A stretch of 64,000 nucleotides of DNA from Streptococcus parasanguinis (GCF_901875555.1 NZ_CABFMD010000033.1:1-64000), one strand, 5' to 3'; shown: positions 48,234 to 57,029, numbered from the stretch's first letter. Numbers and translations are program-made. The notes: generated by a model not told the origin, from the letters alone.

Positions 48234-48851
48234 TTAAGGGGTCAATTCCTCAATTTCCTTTATCCCTTCAAACTCTCCAACACTTTCGAAAAGTTCTATA
48301 GCTCGTTTGAAATGTCTATTGGATAATTCCGTATCTCCCAAGGCTAAATAGATTTCACCTAACCCTCTATAGCTACAAGCTTGAGAAATCACATCATCAG
48401 TCTCTAAAGATTGTTCCAATGACAGATTCATGAATGTAAGAGCTTCATCAAGATTGTTTAATTTTAATCTCACATAGCCTTGTTCGTAGTTATTCACAGC
48501 TTTCTTTAGATTATCATTTGGAAAATACTCTTCAACTATCTTCTCTTCATCTTCGATGAGTTTTAAAGCCTTATGAAAATCCCCCTGATCTCTGTAGATC
48601 ATAGCTAATTGATGTAATCCAATGTGTTCATGTTCTTTATCTTCATTTTGTTGAGCTAATATAATGTATTTCTCAAAGATACGAATACACGAGGCATAGT
48701 CTTTTTCTGCCAATAATAAATACCCCATCAGATTTAAAAGGCTAAAATCTGTACAGGTATCAATGGAAAAATCTTGTTCAACCAACTGTTTAGCTTCTGA
48801 TGTTTTTCCCTCCAGAAACAAGTCCCAAGCTGTATCAATTTTAGAAACCAT
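48234..48851 (-). CDS. Tetratricopeptide-repeat protein
   Basis: 205 residues with about four TPR-like helical pairs (for example LGYVRLKLNNLDEAL-type and GLGEIYLALGDTELSNRHFKRAIELFE near the end). There is no DNA-binding domain, so it is not a full RNPP regulator; it may bind a peptide or partner protein. It is transcribed toward the ABC exporter, whose promoter lies downstream of its stop. Confidence 0.7.
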   Translation of the reverse strand: MVSKIDTAWDLFLEGKTSEAKQLVEQDFSIDTCTDFSLLNLMGYLLLAEKDYASCIRIFEKYIILAQQNEDKEHEHIGLHQLAMIYRDQGDFHKALKLIEDEEKIVEEYFPNDNLKKAVNNYEQGYVRLKLNNLDEALTFMNLSLEQSLETDDVISQACSYRGLGEIYLALGDTELSNRHFKRAIELFESVGEFEGIKEIEELTP

Positions 48852-48979
48852 CTATTTCCCCTTTCAACTATAAATAACCTTCATTAAATAAAAGTATTCA
48901 ACAAGAATATACTAATCTCTACCTATTGAGACTTAATCTTATAAACCATCAATCTGCATTAAAATAATCATAAACCTCT

Positions 48980-49135
48980 TTAAAGAGAGTTTGCAATATT
49001 TCTTGCTATCTCTTTACTATGAGAGATCACTTCTTCCAATGCTTTTGTTATAAAAAAAGAATGATTATTTTTAGTATTAAAATAGACCATACCTGAATCA
49101 AGTTTATGACTTAATACATATCGTGATAATTGCAT
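48980..49135 (-). CDS. 51-residue frame, possible remnant of a radical SAM maturase
   Basis: Begins MQLSRYVLSHKLDSGMVYFN; AGAGGTG lies 5 bases upstream and a good promoter (49176-49205) precedes it. The opening (LSRYxLSHKL...YFNT) reminds me of the N-terminal strands of SPASM-type radical SAM peptide maturases, but the frame stops before any CxxxCxxC. It could instead be an independent small protein. Uncertain. Confidence 0.4.
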   Translation of the reverse strand: MQLSRYVLSHKLDSGMVYFNTKNNHSFFITKALEEVISHSKEIARNIANSL

Positions 49136-49175
49136 ATTATCACCTCTATTTCTTTGTGAATTATTTTACATATTC

Positions 49176-49205
49176 ATTATACATCTAAGAACAAGTCTTT
49201 GTCAA
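49176..49205 (-). promoter_or_regulatory. Promoter of the 51-residue frame (twin copy B)
   Basis: Leftward -35 TTGACA (49200-49205) and -10 TATAAT (49176-49181), 18-base spacer, in a block nearly the same as at 48115-48170. Confidence 0.75.
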
Positions 49206-49229
49206 CGAATATTCAAAAGATTGAAAAGT

Positions 49230-49307
49230 TTAAACTTTTAATGATATTCTCTGTCTTTGTCCACCAGAAATAGTAAGTCCCTTTTCCCCTATTATTGTGT
49301 CGTAACC
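49230..49307 (-). pseudogene. ABC transporter ATPase fragment
   Basis: 26 codons reading GYDTIIGEKGLTISGGQRQR then ISLKV and stop. This is the signature region of an exporter-type ATPase without the rest. It abuts the third att-like core (49317), so the gene was cut by integration or deletion. Confidence 0.75.
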
Positions 49308-49316
49308 TCTTTCTAG

Positions 49317-49437
49317 GTGAAATAGGGGTTCACTACACGTCAATAGACGTTAAAAACCTTGATTTTAAGCGATTTTTGAAATTTCAAATTTCACTACATT
49401 CCAATATAAATCAACCGAATCACTACCTTTTTGAAAT
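49317..49437. repeat. Third att-like repeat
   Basis: Begins with the exact 16-base core GTGAAATAGGGGTTCA and continues as a diverged relative of DR1 (TTCACTAC..GATTTTAAGCG..CACTACATTCCAAT..ACTACCTTTTT). A terminator follows, as after DR1. It would mark the far end of an older element. Confidence 0.6.
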
Positions 49438-49464
49438 AAAAATAATGATTCGGATATTTAAAAG

Positions 49465-49497
49465 AAGAGGAACTTTAGTGTGAAGCTCCTCTTTTTG
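49465..49497 (+). terminator. Terminator after the third att-like repeat
   Basis: AAGAGGA/TCCTCT with five Ts. In layout it corresponds to the terminator at 43837. The following 330 bases (49500-49830) show no gene. Confidence 0.6.
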
Positions 49498-49830
49498 TTA
49501 TTTGTTCTTTTGCTTATAAATTGTAATACCTGTTTTGAACACCTCGTATTTGAATGAATTTCAATATATGCTTAATATCAATGTTTCCCCATGTTTTTAA
49601 GAAAGAAATATTTCATCTAATTTGAATAACTTTCAAGGAACGATATCTACTGAGTAATTTCATAAAATATGAATCAATAGATTCTAAATAGGGTAATAGT
49701 TTGGTTCTGTAAAAATTAAATAGTACCTTAATAAACTTTATTATATCAGTTTTCTTTAACATTAAGCAAGATTACGATAACACGTTGATCATATTTTTAA
49801 AAAGTTTTATGACTGATTTCGTTAGGAATA

Positions 49831-50679
49831 TTAGTCTTTGAAATAGCGCTTCACATCTGACCTACATGCTTCCAAGAGTGTTTGTTCATCCGTTAATTCG
49901 AGTAGTTGCAATCCTTCATCAACCAACTTTTTATCAGTTAAACAAATTCCTAGTGTCACTTTAGCATTTCCTAGAAAATCATATCGCTTACTTTTTTTGG
50001 CCGTATCTAACAATAGATAACTGATACTGGTACACTTCTCCATCAAACCATTCCACAGAAAAATACTAGCTAAATTAGAGAGTAATTTATACTTGGTGGG
50101 AAGAATCTCTGTATAATCAGAGTAATCATTCAGCCTATCTATCACTTCATCACAGATAGAAATCACTGTTTCTAGTGGAAGTGTAAATAAAATAACGACA
50201 ATTAATTTAAGGTCACTATGGTACCAGACATCCTGTTTTTTAATTTCGTTCCAAGCTTCCGTGGCCATCATTCTTACCTTTTCATTTGGACCAGTTTCTC
50301 GTAAACAAAGAATGACCTCTACTCTCTTTAGTATATTTGACACAGGAATATCATTAGGATGGTTTTTTAAATAAGCTACACTCTTATTCTTCAGTTCCAA
50401 TAATTTATCATTTGATTGGTAGGCATTGTTATCTTCTGCCAATAAGATAATTTCTTCTCTATCGGAATGGTGGTAAGAATGACATATATATCGAAATTCT
50501 TCGAAATCTAGGCCAACTTGCTTTAGAAGATACTCCATCAACTCAAAACTCGGCACCACTTGGTTCGATTCAATACGCGATAAGTGCGCTCTTGAAGTGT
50601 AATCCTGGCAAACTTCCTCTTGACTAATATGTTTTGATTTCCGTATTTTTTTATAAATCGTACCGTAATCCCAACGCAT
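49831..50679 (-). CDS. Rgg/RNPP-type transcriptional regulator, copy 1
   Basis: 282 residues. The helix-turn-helix at about 5-60 (YGTIYKKIRKSKHISQEEVC..SRAHLSRIESNQ) is followed by a helical, TPR-like C-terminal region, the architecture of Rgg/MutR regulators that bind peptide pheromones. It diverges from a lactococcin-972-type locus. The first 174 residues are identical to those of the regulator at 57530, with only seven differences after that. No SHP-type pheromone gene is seen beside it. Confidence 0.88.
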   Translation of the reverse strand: MRWDYGTIYKKIRKSKHISQEEVCQDYTSRAHLSRIESNQVVPSFELMEYLLKQVGLDFEEFRYICHSYHHSDREEIILLAEDNNAYQSNDKLLELKNKSVAYLKNHPNDIPVSNILKRVEVILCLRETGPNEKVRMMATEAWNEIKKQDVWYHSDLKLIVVILFTLPLETVISICDEVIDRLNDYSDYTEILPTKYKLLSNLASIFLWNGLMEKCTSISYLLLDTAKKSKRYDFLGNAKVTLGICLTDKKLVDEGLQLLELTDEQTLLEACRSDVKRYFKD

Positions 50680-50718
50680 AACAGCTTCACCTCTAATTAT
50701 GTGTATATATATGACATT

Positions 50719-50747
50719 TTTACATTTCGATATATGCTTAGTATATC
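50719..50747 (+). promoter_or_regulatory. Divergent control region of the lactococcin-972-like locus
   Basis: Rightward -35 TTTACA (50719-50724) and, 17 bases on, TATATC. The spacer and -10 form the inverted repeat GATATA-N7-TATATC (50729-50747), preserved at 58428-58446 with a changed centre. It is a probable Rgg binding site. Confidence 0.5.
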
Positions 50748-50774
50748 ATATATATAGAAGAAGGAGGCGCAGAT

Positions 50775-51011
50775 ATGCAAAAGAAAATCACTATTTATTT
50801 TTTGTATTAATGCTTTCACAATCCAAATAACTGGGGTGCATTTTCAAATTATTACCATGATTACAAATATCACTGGTCAAGCGTAACTCGTGCAAGAGAT
50901 AGTAAATCATCATATGCTTACGCTCCTTCTCATCAGACCTCAAGAGCTTTTATAAATAGAAATTTTGGTGAAACAGTATATTTTAATTACGGATTTAAAA
51001 AAAATTCATAG
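50775..51011 (+). pseudogene. Broken lactococcin-972 family bacteriocin gene
   Basis: AAGGAGG precedes an ATG that opens a signal-peptide-like start, MQKKITIYFLY, then an in-frame TAA at codon 12. The frame then continues for 66 residues without a stop: NNWGAFSNYYHDYKYHW and YFNYGFKKNS resemble the mature lactococcin 972 core (W-x-SNYxH...). The hydrophobic part of the leader is missing, so the product could not be secreted. The gene looks inactivated by a leader deletion or nonsense change, while its transport/immunity genes remain intact. Confidence 0.8.
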
Positions 51012-51065
51012 CTCATAGAAAAGATTATATTACTATTCATGAAAATTTTAGAAAGTGAGTAAAGT

Positions 51066-53078
51066 ATGAAGCGCTTCTTTGTCATCCTTTCAAATATCTT
51101 TATAACAAGTTTTCTACTTTGGATTTGTTTTTCAACCTCATATCTGATTATTCACAATAGTTTTCCAGCTATTGGTATTCTTTCCCAGAACAAAGAGGTA
51201 TCAAAAGATCAGGTAAAATACAGTTTAGATCAATTAGCAAATGAAACAGACAGTGTGATTGGTCAACAAATTGAAAAAATAGATGATAAAGGTAAGGTTC
51301 ATTTTTCCTATGCAATATATGGATCCGGCCATATCCCAAATGGCCTTGTTAAAGCTAGTAAAGAAGATTTTTACAATAGTAGCTTATTTGTCAATTATTA
51401 TATTTTATCTGGAAATCTCACTCTAGATAGATTAAATCATGAACTTCAATCATTGGGCTTCACACAAACATTTGTTTCATATCCAAATATTTTTCTTAGC
51501 TTATTTACGTTTATGGGAAATGGTACTCAATTACTCGTTTTGGTCATTTTTCTACTAACTTTTATAGCCTTAATGATTATTCAAAAAGCCAAGGAAATGC
51601 GAACAGTTGGGATTCGATATATTTCTGGATTGCACCTAACTCAGATTTTTGGAAGCTCAATTATTAGTGATTGTAGAGATTTACTTTTAGGGATAATTAC
51701 AGGGGGTTTTCTTGGAATCTGTGGTGTCAGTCTATTCCATATCACACCATTTTCTGTTCCAGTTATTTTTTCAGCTAACATAACTTATAATTTGTTACTT
51801 TTGTTCCTTTCTATACTCTTTAGCTTTCTTTATGTTTTAAGTATTAAAACGGTACATTTGGTTTCTTTGCTCAAAGGAAAGTTACCTTTGAAACAGATTA
51901 TGGGGATTCTTTACTTGGGGCAATTGGTCGCTTTTCTTTTAATAGTACTTACCATTCATAGAACAAGTATCTATTCAACTATTTGGCAATTGCATCAGTC
52001 TGGAGATACAGCATGGTCAAATCAAAAAGATTGGGTATTGCTTTCAACAAATAGGGAGTTTGGAGCAGAGATTAGAAATCAGGATAATAGAAAAATGTTG
52101 GAAGAACAATGGAAAAACTTCATAGAAACTGGCATTCAGAATGGAGGAATGCTTGTTCAGCATCCATTTGCATCATTCGATCTAAAAGGTATGTCTTCAC
52201 ATCCCTTAACGGGAGAAAAAATGTCGATAAATGACTACAATCCATATGCTAATAGCTTATATGTGACTCCTAATTATCTAGATATTCAGAATGTAGAATT
52301 AAATGAAGAAGATAAGAAGAGCATTAATAGCCTTGGAGAAGGAGAATTTGGACTACTATTACCTGAAAAATTAAAAGATCAAGAAGATAAATTGCGTCAA
52401 ATTTATGAAGATTTCCTAGCGATTCGAAACGATAAGGGAAATAAAATTCAACAGGCTATGAAAGCTCGTGTTTTCTATATTTCAAACAATAAGAAGCGTT
52501 TCGTATATAATTCTACACCAATCTCATATCAACAATTTCTAAGTGATCCCATACTTCTTGTCCTTAAACCAAGCTCTTTTGGAAAAAATCAAAATGCTTT
52601 CTTCACTTATCCATCTGATTTTCTGTATTTTAAAGGTTTGGATGCCACTAAAAAACTAGTTGAACAAGGCGGAATAAAGAGATATATCAGTCAGTATGAT
52701 CTTGCCTATTATGTTTATCGTGGTATGAGTCACAACATTCAAGTTGAAATATTGACAATCATTGCTGGTGGTTTTCTCGGTATTGCTACCTCAATTCTAC
52801 TCTTTAATACAATGACAATCCTCTACTTTGAAGAATTTCGTAAAACTATTCTTATTAAGAAAATATCAGGATTAAATTTTTTTGAGTTACACCAGAAATT
52901 TTTTATCTGGCAAATAGTTATCTTCATTTTGGGAGGGACTATTGGTCTTTTACTAACAAATAAACTTTGGGTAGTCTTTCTAACCTCTTGCGTCTTTGGT
53001 TTGAATTCTATTTTAATACTAATGCATCGTTCTCGTAAGGAAGATAGGATGGCTAGTATTATATTGAAAGGAGCATAG
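51066..53078 (+). CDS. Bacteriocin-associated integral membrane protein (DUF1430)
   Basis: 670 residues, FtsX/MacB-like, with membrane segments near 7-28, 155-175, 200-225, 235-258, 275-295, 560-585 and 610-650, separated by large outer loops. Proteins of this size and layout accompany lactococcin 972-type bacteriocins and form the permease of an export or immunity ABC system. It lies just after the bacteriocin gene and 2 bases before the ATPase. Confidence 0.85.
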   Translation: MKRFFVILSNIFITSFLLWICFSTSYLIIHNSFPAIGILSQNKEVSKDQVKYSLDQLANETDSVIGQQIEKIDDKGKVHFSYAIYGSGHIPNGLVKASKEDFYNSSLFVNYYILSGNLTLDRLNHELQSLGFTQTFVSYPNIFLSLFTFMGNGTQLLVLVIFLLTFIALMIIQKAKEMRTVGIRYISGLHLTQIFGSSIISDCRDLLLGIITGGFLGICGVSLFHITPFSVPVIFSANITYNLLLLFLSILFSFLYVLSIKTVHLVSLLKGKLPLKQIMGILYLGQLVAFLLIVLTIHRTSIYSTIWQLHQSGDTAWSNQKDWVLLSTNREFGAEIRNQDNRKMLEEQWKNFIETGIQNGGMLVQHPFASFDLKGMSSHPLTGEKMSINDYNPYANSLYVTPNYLDIQNVELNEEDKKSINSLGEGEFGLLLPEKLKDQEDKLRQIYEDFLAIRNDKGNKIQQAMKARVFYISNNKKRFVYNSTPISYQQFLSDPILLVLKPSSFGKNQNAFFTYPSDFLYFKGLDATKKLVEQGGIKRYISQYDLAYYVYRGMSHNIQVEILTIIAGGFLGIATSILLFNTMTILYFEEFRKTILIKKISGLNFFELHQKFFIWQIVIFILGGTIGLLLTNKLWVVFLTSCVFGLNSILILMHRSRKEDRMASIILKGA

Positions 53079-53080
53079 AA

Positions 53081-53716
53081 ATGATTAAGATCCATCAACT
53101 AACAAAAACCTTTGGGGACCGGACGGTATTTAGTGATTTGAACTTAAATTTTGATGCAGGTAAAGTCTATGCTCTTATCGGAAATAGTGGTTGTGGCAAA
53201 ACAACCTTACTAAATATGGTAGCCAAGCTAGAACCTTATGATCAGGGAAGTATTCAATATAAAGGGAAAGATTTACGAAAGATTAAACCAACAAACTATT
53301 TCAGAAATGAACTAGGTTATCTCTTCCAGAATTTTGGACTAATCGATAATAAAACTGTTTCAGAAAATTTAGATTTGGGATTAATTGGTCATAAATTAGA
53401 TAAACAAAAAAAGAGAGAGACTAAAGAAGAAGTATTAGATAGAGTAGGACTATCTTATATTCAACTAGATCAAAAAGTATATGAGCTTTCTGGAGGAGAA
53501 GCACAACGTGTAGCCTTGGCAAAGATCATTTTAAAAGATCCTCCTCTAATTTTGGCAGATGAATTAACTGCCGCTCTTGATCCTGAGACCTCACAGGAGA
53601 TCATGGACTTACTCCTAACATTAAAAAACAAGGAACGTCTGATCATTATTGCAACACATAATCCAACCATTTGGAAACAAGCTGATCAAGTGGTAAGCCT
53701 AAAAATTAGTCAATGA
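53081..53716 (+). CDS. ABC transporter ATPase, lactococcin-972 group
   Basis: 211 residues. Walker A GNSGCGKTT (34-42), signature LSGGEAQRVALAK and Walker B LILADE are complete. Starts 2 bases after the DUF1430 gene and likely pairs with it as a MacB-type complex that exports the bacteriocin or protects the cell from it. Confidence 0.9.
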   Translation: MIKIHQLTKTFGDRTVFSDLNLNFDAGKVYALIGNSGCGKTTLLNMVAKLEPYDQGSIQYKGKDLRKIKPTNYFRNELGYLFQNFGLIDNKTVSENLDLGLIGHKLDKQKKRETKEEVLDRVGLSYIQLDQKVYELSGGEAQRVALAKIILKDPPLILADELTAALDPETSQEIMDLLLTLKNKERLIIIATHNPTIWKQADQVVSLKISQ

Positions 53717-53773
53717 AGAATAGGGTAATAGCACAGATTTTCATTCTTCTACATATTAATTTTCATAACAAAA

Positions 53774-53813
53774 CACCCCAAAAGATAGATTATAACATCT
53801 ATCTTTTGGGGTG
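53774..53813. terminator. Bidirectional terminator
   Basis: A perfect 17-base stem starting CACCCCAAAAG, with a 6-base loop. It separates the bacteriocin locus from the convergent lipoprotein operon. Confidence 0.9.
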
Positions 53814-53823
53814 CTGTTTATTA

Positions 53824-54954
53824 TTAATTTGACCCTAAGTCTTTTTCTACGATTCTTAATCCGATTGGAAAATCATCTTTCCCCAATTTTAATTTCTGTT
53901 TCTCGATCAACTTAGCATCCTTGAGACTATATTGTAATAAATGTTGATCAGTAGCTAGATACAACATATTTTCATTTGAAATTGTAAGAGAATTTATTTC
54001 TTCTGGTGTTTCACCTGAATTGTCATCCAACACAATCGCTTTAATAGTTTCATTTTGTAAATCAAGAACAGATAAAATATTCTTTCCTTCTACCTCGTGC
54101 TTGACGACAAGGTAATGATTATCTGGACTTGGATAAAGCATATTAGGATAAGGATTGGGTAAGGTAAATAATTTCCTTTCTCCAGTGTGCAAATCGATTG
54201 ACAACAATTGGTTTCCTGCCACCTTCTCAAAAGTATCTGTATCACGAATTCCAGAGATACTTACGAATGCCCTATCTTTGACAATTGCCAAGCCTTCTAA
54301 CATTTCAACCTTTTTACCATCTGAAGTTAATCGAATTCTATCTTTTTCTTTCCAATGCTCTTTTTCATTTAGTACTATTAAATCTGAATCCAACACGCCT
54401 TCTGGACGATTTCGTTTTGGATCTTGATAAGCAATCTCAGCATATACGTTAGAATTATTTTCAACAATCTGACTCGAAATTGCTGTCATTTGGTTAAATT
54501 TTTTCTGAAAAACTTGCTTTCCATTAAGAGAAAAGACTGTTAATATTCCTGAGTTTGCATCTGTTTGAGCAGTATAAAAGTAATTAGAAGAGATACCTGA
54601 TCCCATCATTGCATAATTCTTAGTATGATTTTTCCTTATCTCGCCTTTGGAAAAATCAATTGAAATGATATTTTGATGATCTATTGGTGCAAAATCATCA
54701 CCTTCAGTTACGATCATCTTATCACCACTGTTTAAACACGAAAACCAGAGATTAACATACGTTGCTACATCAATTTTTTCTACTCGATGTAACTCGAGCT
54801 TATTCTCTTTCTTAGTATATGATTGAATACTTTTTGAGGTGACCAAGTAAAGATTCGATTCTGGATCAACTTGAAACATTGGTGTTTGGACCTTAGAACA
54901 AGAAAGCAAAAGGAAGAATAGAAATAAAATCCCAAAAGGATAAGAGCGTTTCAT
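53824..54954 (-). CDS. Lipoprotein, probable beta-propeller (B)
   Basis: 376 residues. An N-terminal lipobox LLSC (Cys19) follows a hydrophobic stretch. The rest lacks membrane helices and consists of repeated beta-rich segments (for example NSGILTVFSLNGKQVFQKKF, NKILSVLDLQNET, LYLATDQHLLQYSL), suggesting a PQQ-like or WD-like propeller facing the outside of the membrane. Last gene of a three-gene leftward operon. No specific family recognised. Confidence 0.65.
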   Translation of the reverse strand: MKRSYPFGILFLFFLLLSCSKVQTPMFQVDPESNLYLVTSKSIQSYTKKENKLELHRVEKIDVATYVNLWFSCLNSGDKMIVTEGDDFAPIDHQNIISIDFSKGEIRKNHTKNYAMMGSGISSNYFYTAQTDANSGILTVFSLNGKQVFQKKFNQMTAISSQIVENNSNVYAEIAYQDPKRNRPEGVLDSDLIVLNEKEHWKEKDRIRLTSDGKKVEMLEGLAIVKDRAFVSISGIRDTDTFEKVAGNQLLSIDLHTGERKLFTLPNPYPNMLYPSPDNHYLVVKHEVEGKNILSVLDLQNETIKAIVLDDNSGETPEEINSLTISNENMLYLATDQHLLQYSLKDAKLIEKQKLKLGKDDFPIGLRIVEKDLGSN

Positions 54955-54990
54955 ATATCATTCCTACTTTCTATTTCTTGCCTCACTTTC

Positions 54991-55881
54991 TCACCAAGCA
55001 TAATTTTTCTCACCGCATGTAACCATGGCTGCTAATAACTCTTCTGGTGTCAGTTTCTTCAAGCCTCCATAGGTTGGATCCTGTACATGTGTATCGGGGT
55101 CTAGATAATAGATTGCTGAGATGTCCTTGCCATCTGCTGTCAATTCATAGCCTACTCCAATCACATTATGTTCCCCACTTTTTCCAGGATAGATTTGTGC
55201 TACATTGAAGGTGTAATAGAGAGGATAGCCATCATCAATATCTTTGTGCACGCGTTCTTTAAAGATTCGGATATCTTCAGAATCTGGATGAGCGCCCGTT
55301 ACAGTAGCTAGTCGATAACCAGCTTGATTTCCACTTGGTTCTGGATAGCCAAATAGATTCTGATTCAAGACGCGAATCGCATCTCGATTATGAGTCCCAT
55401 AGGGATTATAAGTCCCCATTTCCTTAGCCAATTGATGTTGAGAGACGCTAACCCCTCGACTAGCCAGCATCATATGGACTGTCGCTGGAGCACAGAAATA
55501 CCATTCTTCTTGAAGTTTTAAAGAAATAGGTAATAGTTTTCGGCTTCCTTGATTCTCTTTGGACGATGTTTCTTGTTTGACCGATTGAGAAGGTTGCGTA
55601 TTCTCTTGCGATGAAGCTTGTTCCTGTTTTGAAGATGGCAAAGTTTGCTGAGTACCAGCTTCTGCGCCGCCTTCCTTAATTTTTAATCGCTCTGCTACCT
55701 CTGCTGGCATTGGAGGATTAGGTTCTGTACGCTCCTTTGTTTTTACACTAACTGTTTTTGATGAAGAGGATGTGACCTTACGAGAGCTGGAAGGACTTGT
55801 TTTACTTTCTTTCGGTGTCTCCGTGCAGCCAGATAAACCAAGCAAAGTAAGAAATACAAGGAATAAATGAACTTTTTTCAT
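54991..55881 (-). CDS. C39-like peptidase lipoprotein
   Basis: 296 residues from MKKVHLFLVFLTLLGLSGC, lipobox LSGC (Cys19). A long Ser/Thr/Gln-rich linker (about 20-118) leads to a papain-like C39 domain: Cys130 (WYFCAPAT), His238 (EHNVIGVGY) and Asp261 (YLDPDTH). It is tethered to the outer face, so it could cut or bind extracellular peptides. It lies between two lipoproteins of propeller-like form. An alternative start at 55902 lacks support. Confidence 0.8.
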   Translation of the reverse strand: MKKVHLFLVFLTLLGLSGCTETPKESKTSPSSSRKVTSSSSKTVSVKTKERTEPNPPMPAEVAERLKIKEGGAEAGTQQTLPSSKQEQASSQENTQPSQSVKQETSSKENQGSRKLLPISLKLQEEWYFCAPATVHMMLASRGVSVSQHQLAKEMGTYNPYGTHNRDAIRVLNQNLFGYPEPSGNQAGYRLATVTGAHPDSEDIRIFKERVHKDIDDGYPLYYTFNVAQIYPGKSGEHNVIGVGYELTADGKDISAIYYLDPDTHVQDPTYGGLKKLTPEELLAAMVTCGEKNYAW

Positions 55882-55895
55882 GATTTTTCTCCTTT

Positions 55896-57029
55896 CTACC
55901 ATTCTTGATAGCGCATTACGGAGTTTTCATTTCGATAGATTTCACCTTTTGGAATCTCACTATCCTTCTTTTTGAATTGAATCCATAAAATTCCTTTATC
56001 TGATAGCAAAATTGGTCCATGATCATATAAATAATGAATTCGATGCTTTAAATCCCACAAATAATACTGAGATTTAACACGCTCCTCACTTCTTCTTTCT
56101 CCCATATAAGTGAGATAAATATTGCGATATATGGAGGTTTCTGCCTGTGAAGTAGAAAATATCTTCTTATGGTTTTTATTTTCAAAGGTAAATGAAGCGT
56201 CTTTATTATTTGCAACCAAGTAAAGGAGATTGTGCCCATTCGTCAATAAATCGACATAATAGCGTTGATCATCCTTTGTTTGATCTATAACCTTTTTCTG
56301 CCCATCACTTAAGGAGTAGGCTACAATTTTTGTGGTTAAAGCTGTGTTATCAATTTGTACATAATACAAGTAATTTTTAAAGACATTCGGAAAACCGCTA
56401 TTTTCTGATTCAATTGTCTGATGAGACCCTGTTCCAAGGTCAAATTCTTCAATTTGATATAGGCTATCGCCTACTTCATAATTTATAAAGAGTTTCTGGT
56501 TGGATCGAGCTACTTGAGTAACTGGAACCGTTCCAATAGGTCTCCTATCGATCAGTGTCGTTAAAGATTTGTCTTTTATCTTCCAAAGATAGTAGATCCC
56601 TGTCTGATTGAGTTGATCATACTCTTCAAAAACAACAATATCATGATCTACATAGCTAACAGCTACATGAGTCAGATTGGATGTCTTTTCAACATCTTTT
56701 ATCTTTTGAAAGTCCTTGGTATGTAAATTCATACTGGCAAGATAATTCTGATCTTCGTGTCCTTGGTCAACAGCCTCGCCATAAGCAATCCCATCATTTG
56801 ACAACGCGGTAGGTGTAAAGATTTTCCCATCTGGATAAGGGATAGAAATAGAATTTTTTAATAAATCTTCTGCCTTTCTTTCCGCGAATCCTATTTTCCT
56901 AGATACATTGGTACTACCGGAAGGAGATTTCTTTTGTGGTCCTACAAGAGTGCAGGCTGATAAGAGAATGATAATACCGATGATGATAAAACTTAAAAAT
57001 TTTTGTTTGACAAGATCTTTTTTCTTCAT
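55896..57029 (-). CDS. Lipoprotein, probable beta-propeller (A)
   Basis: 377 residues, lipobox LSAC (Cys26) after a hydrophobic segment. The body has repeated beta-strand blocks with Tyr/Asp-rich turns (for example IYYLWKIKDKSL, LYQIEEFDLGTG, IVAYSLSDGQKKVID), similar in kind to lipoprotein B but with no close match visible. First gene of the operon, 14 bases before the C39-like gene. Confidence 0.65.
   Translation of the reverse strand: MKKKDLVKQKFLSFIIIGIIILLSACTLVGPQKKSPSGSTNVSRKIGFAERKAEDLLKNSISIPYPDGKIFTPTALSNDGIAYGEAVDQGHEDQNYLASMNLHTKDFQKIKDVEKTSNLTHVAVSYVDHDIVVFEEYDQLNQTGIYYLWKIKDKSLTTLIDRRPIGTVPVTQVARSNQKLFINYEVGDSLYQIEEFDLGTGSHQTIESENSGFPNVFKNYLYYVQIDNTALTTKIVAYSLSDGQKKVIDQTKDDQRYYVDLLTNGHNLLYLVANNKDASFTFENKNHKKIFSTSQAETSIYRNIYLTYMGERRSEERVKSQYYLWDLKHRIHYLYDHGPILLSDKGILWIQFKKKDSEIPKGEIYRNENSVMRYQEW

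Noticed and set aside
49295..49483. A rightward 62-codon frame across the third att-like repeat
   Set aside because: It is composed of the repeat itself, has no ribosome site and runs through a terminator.
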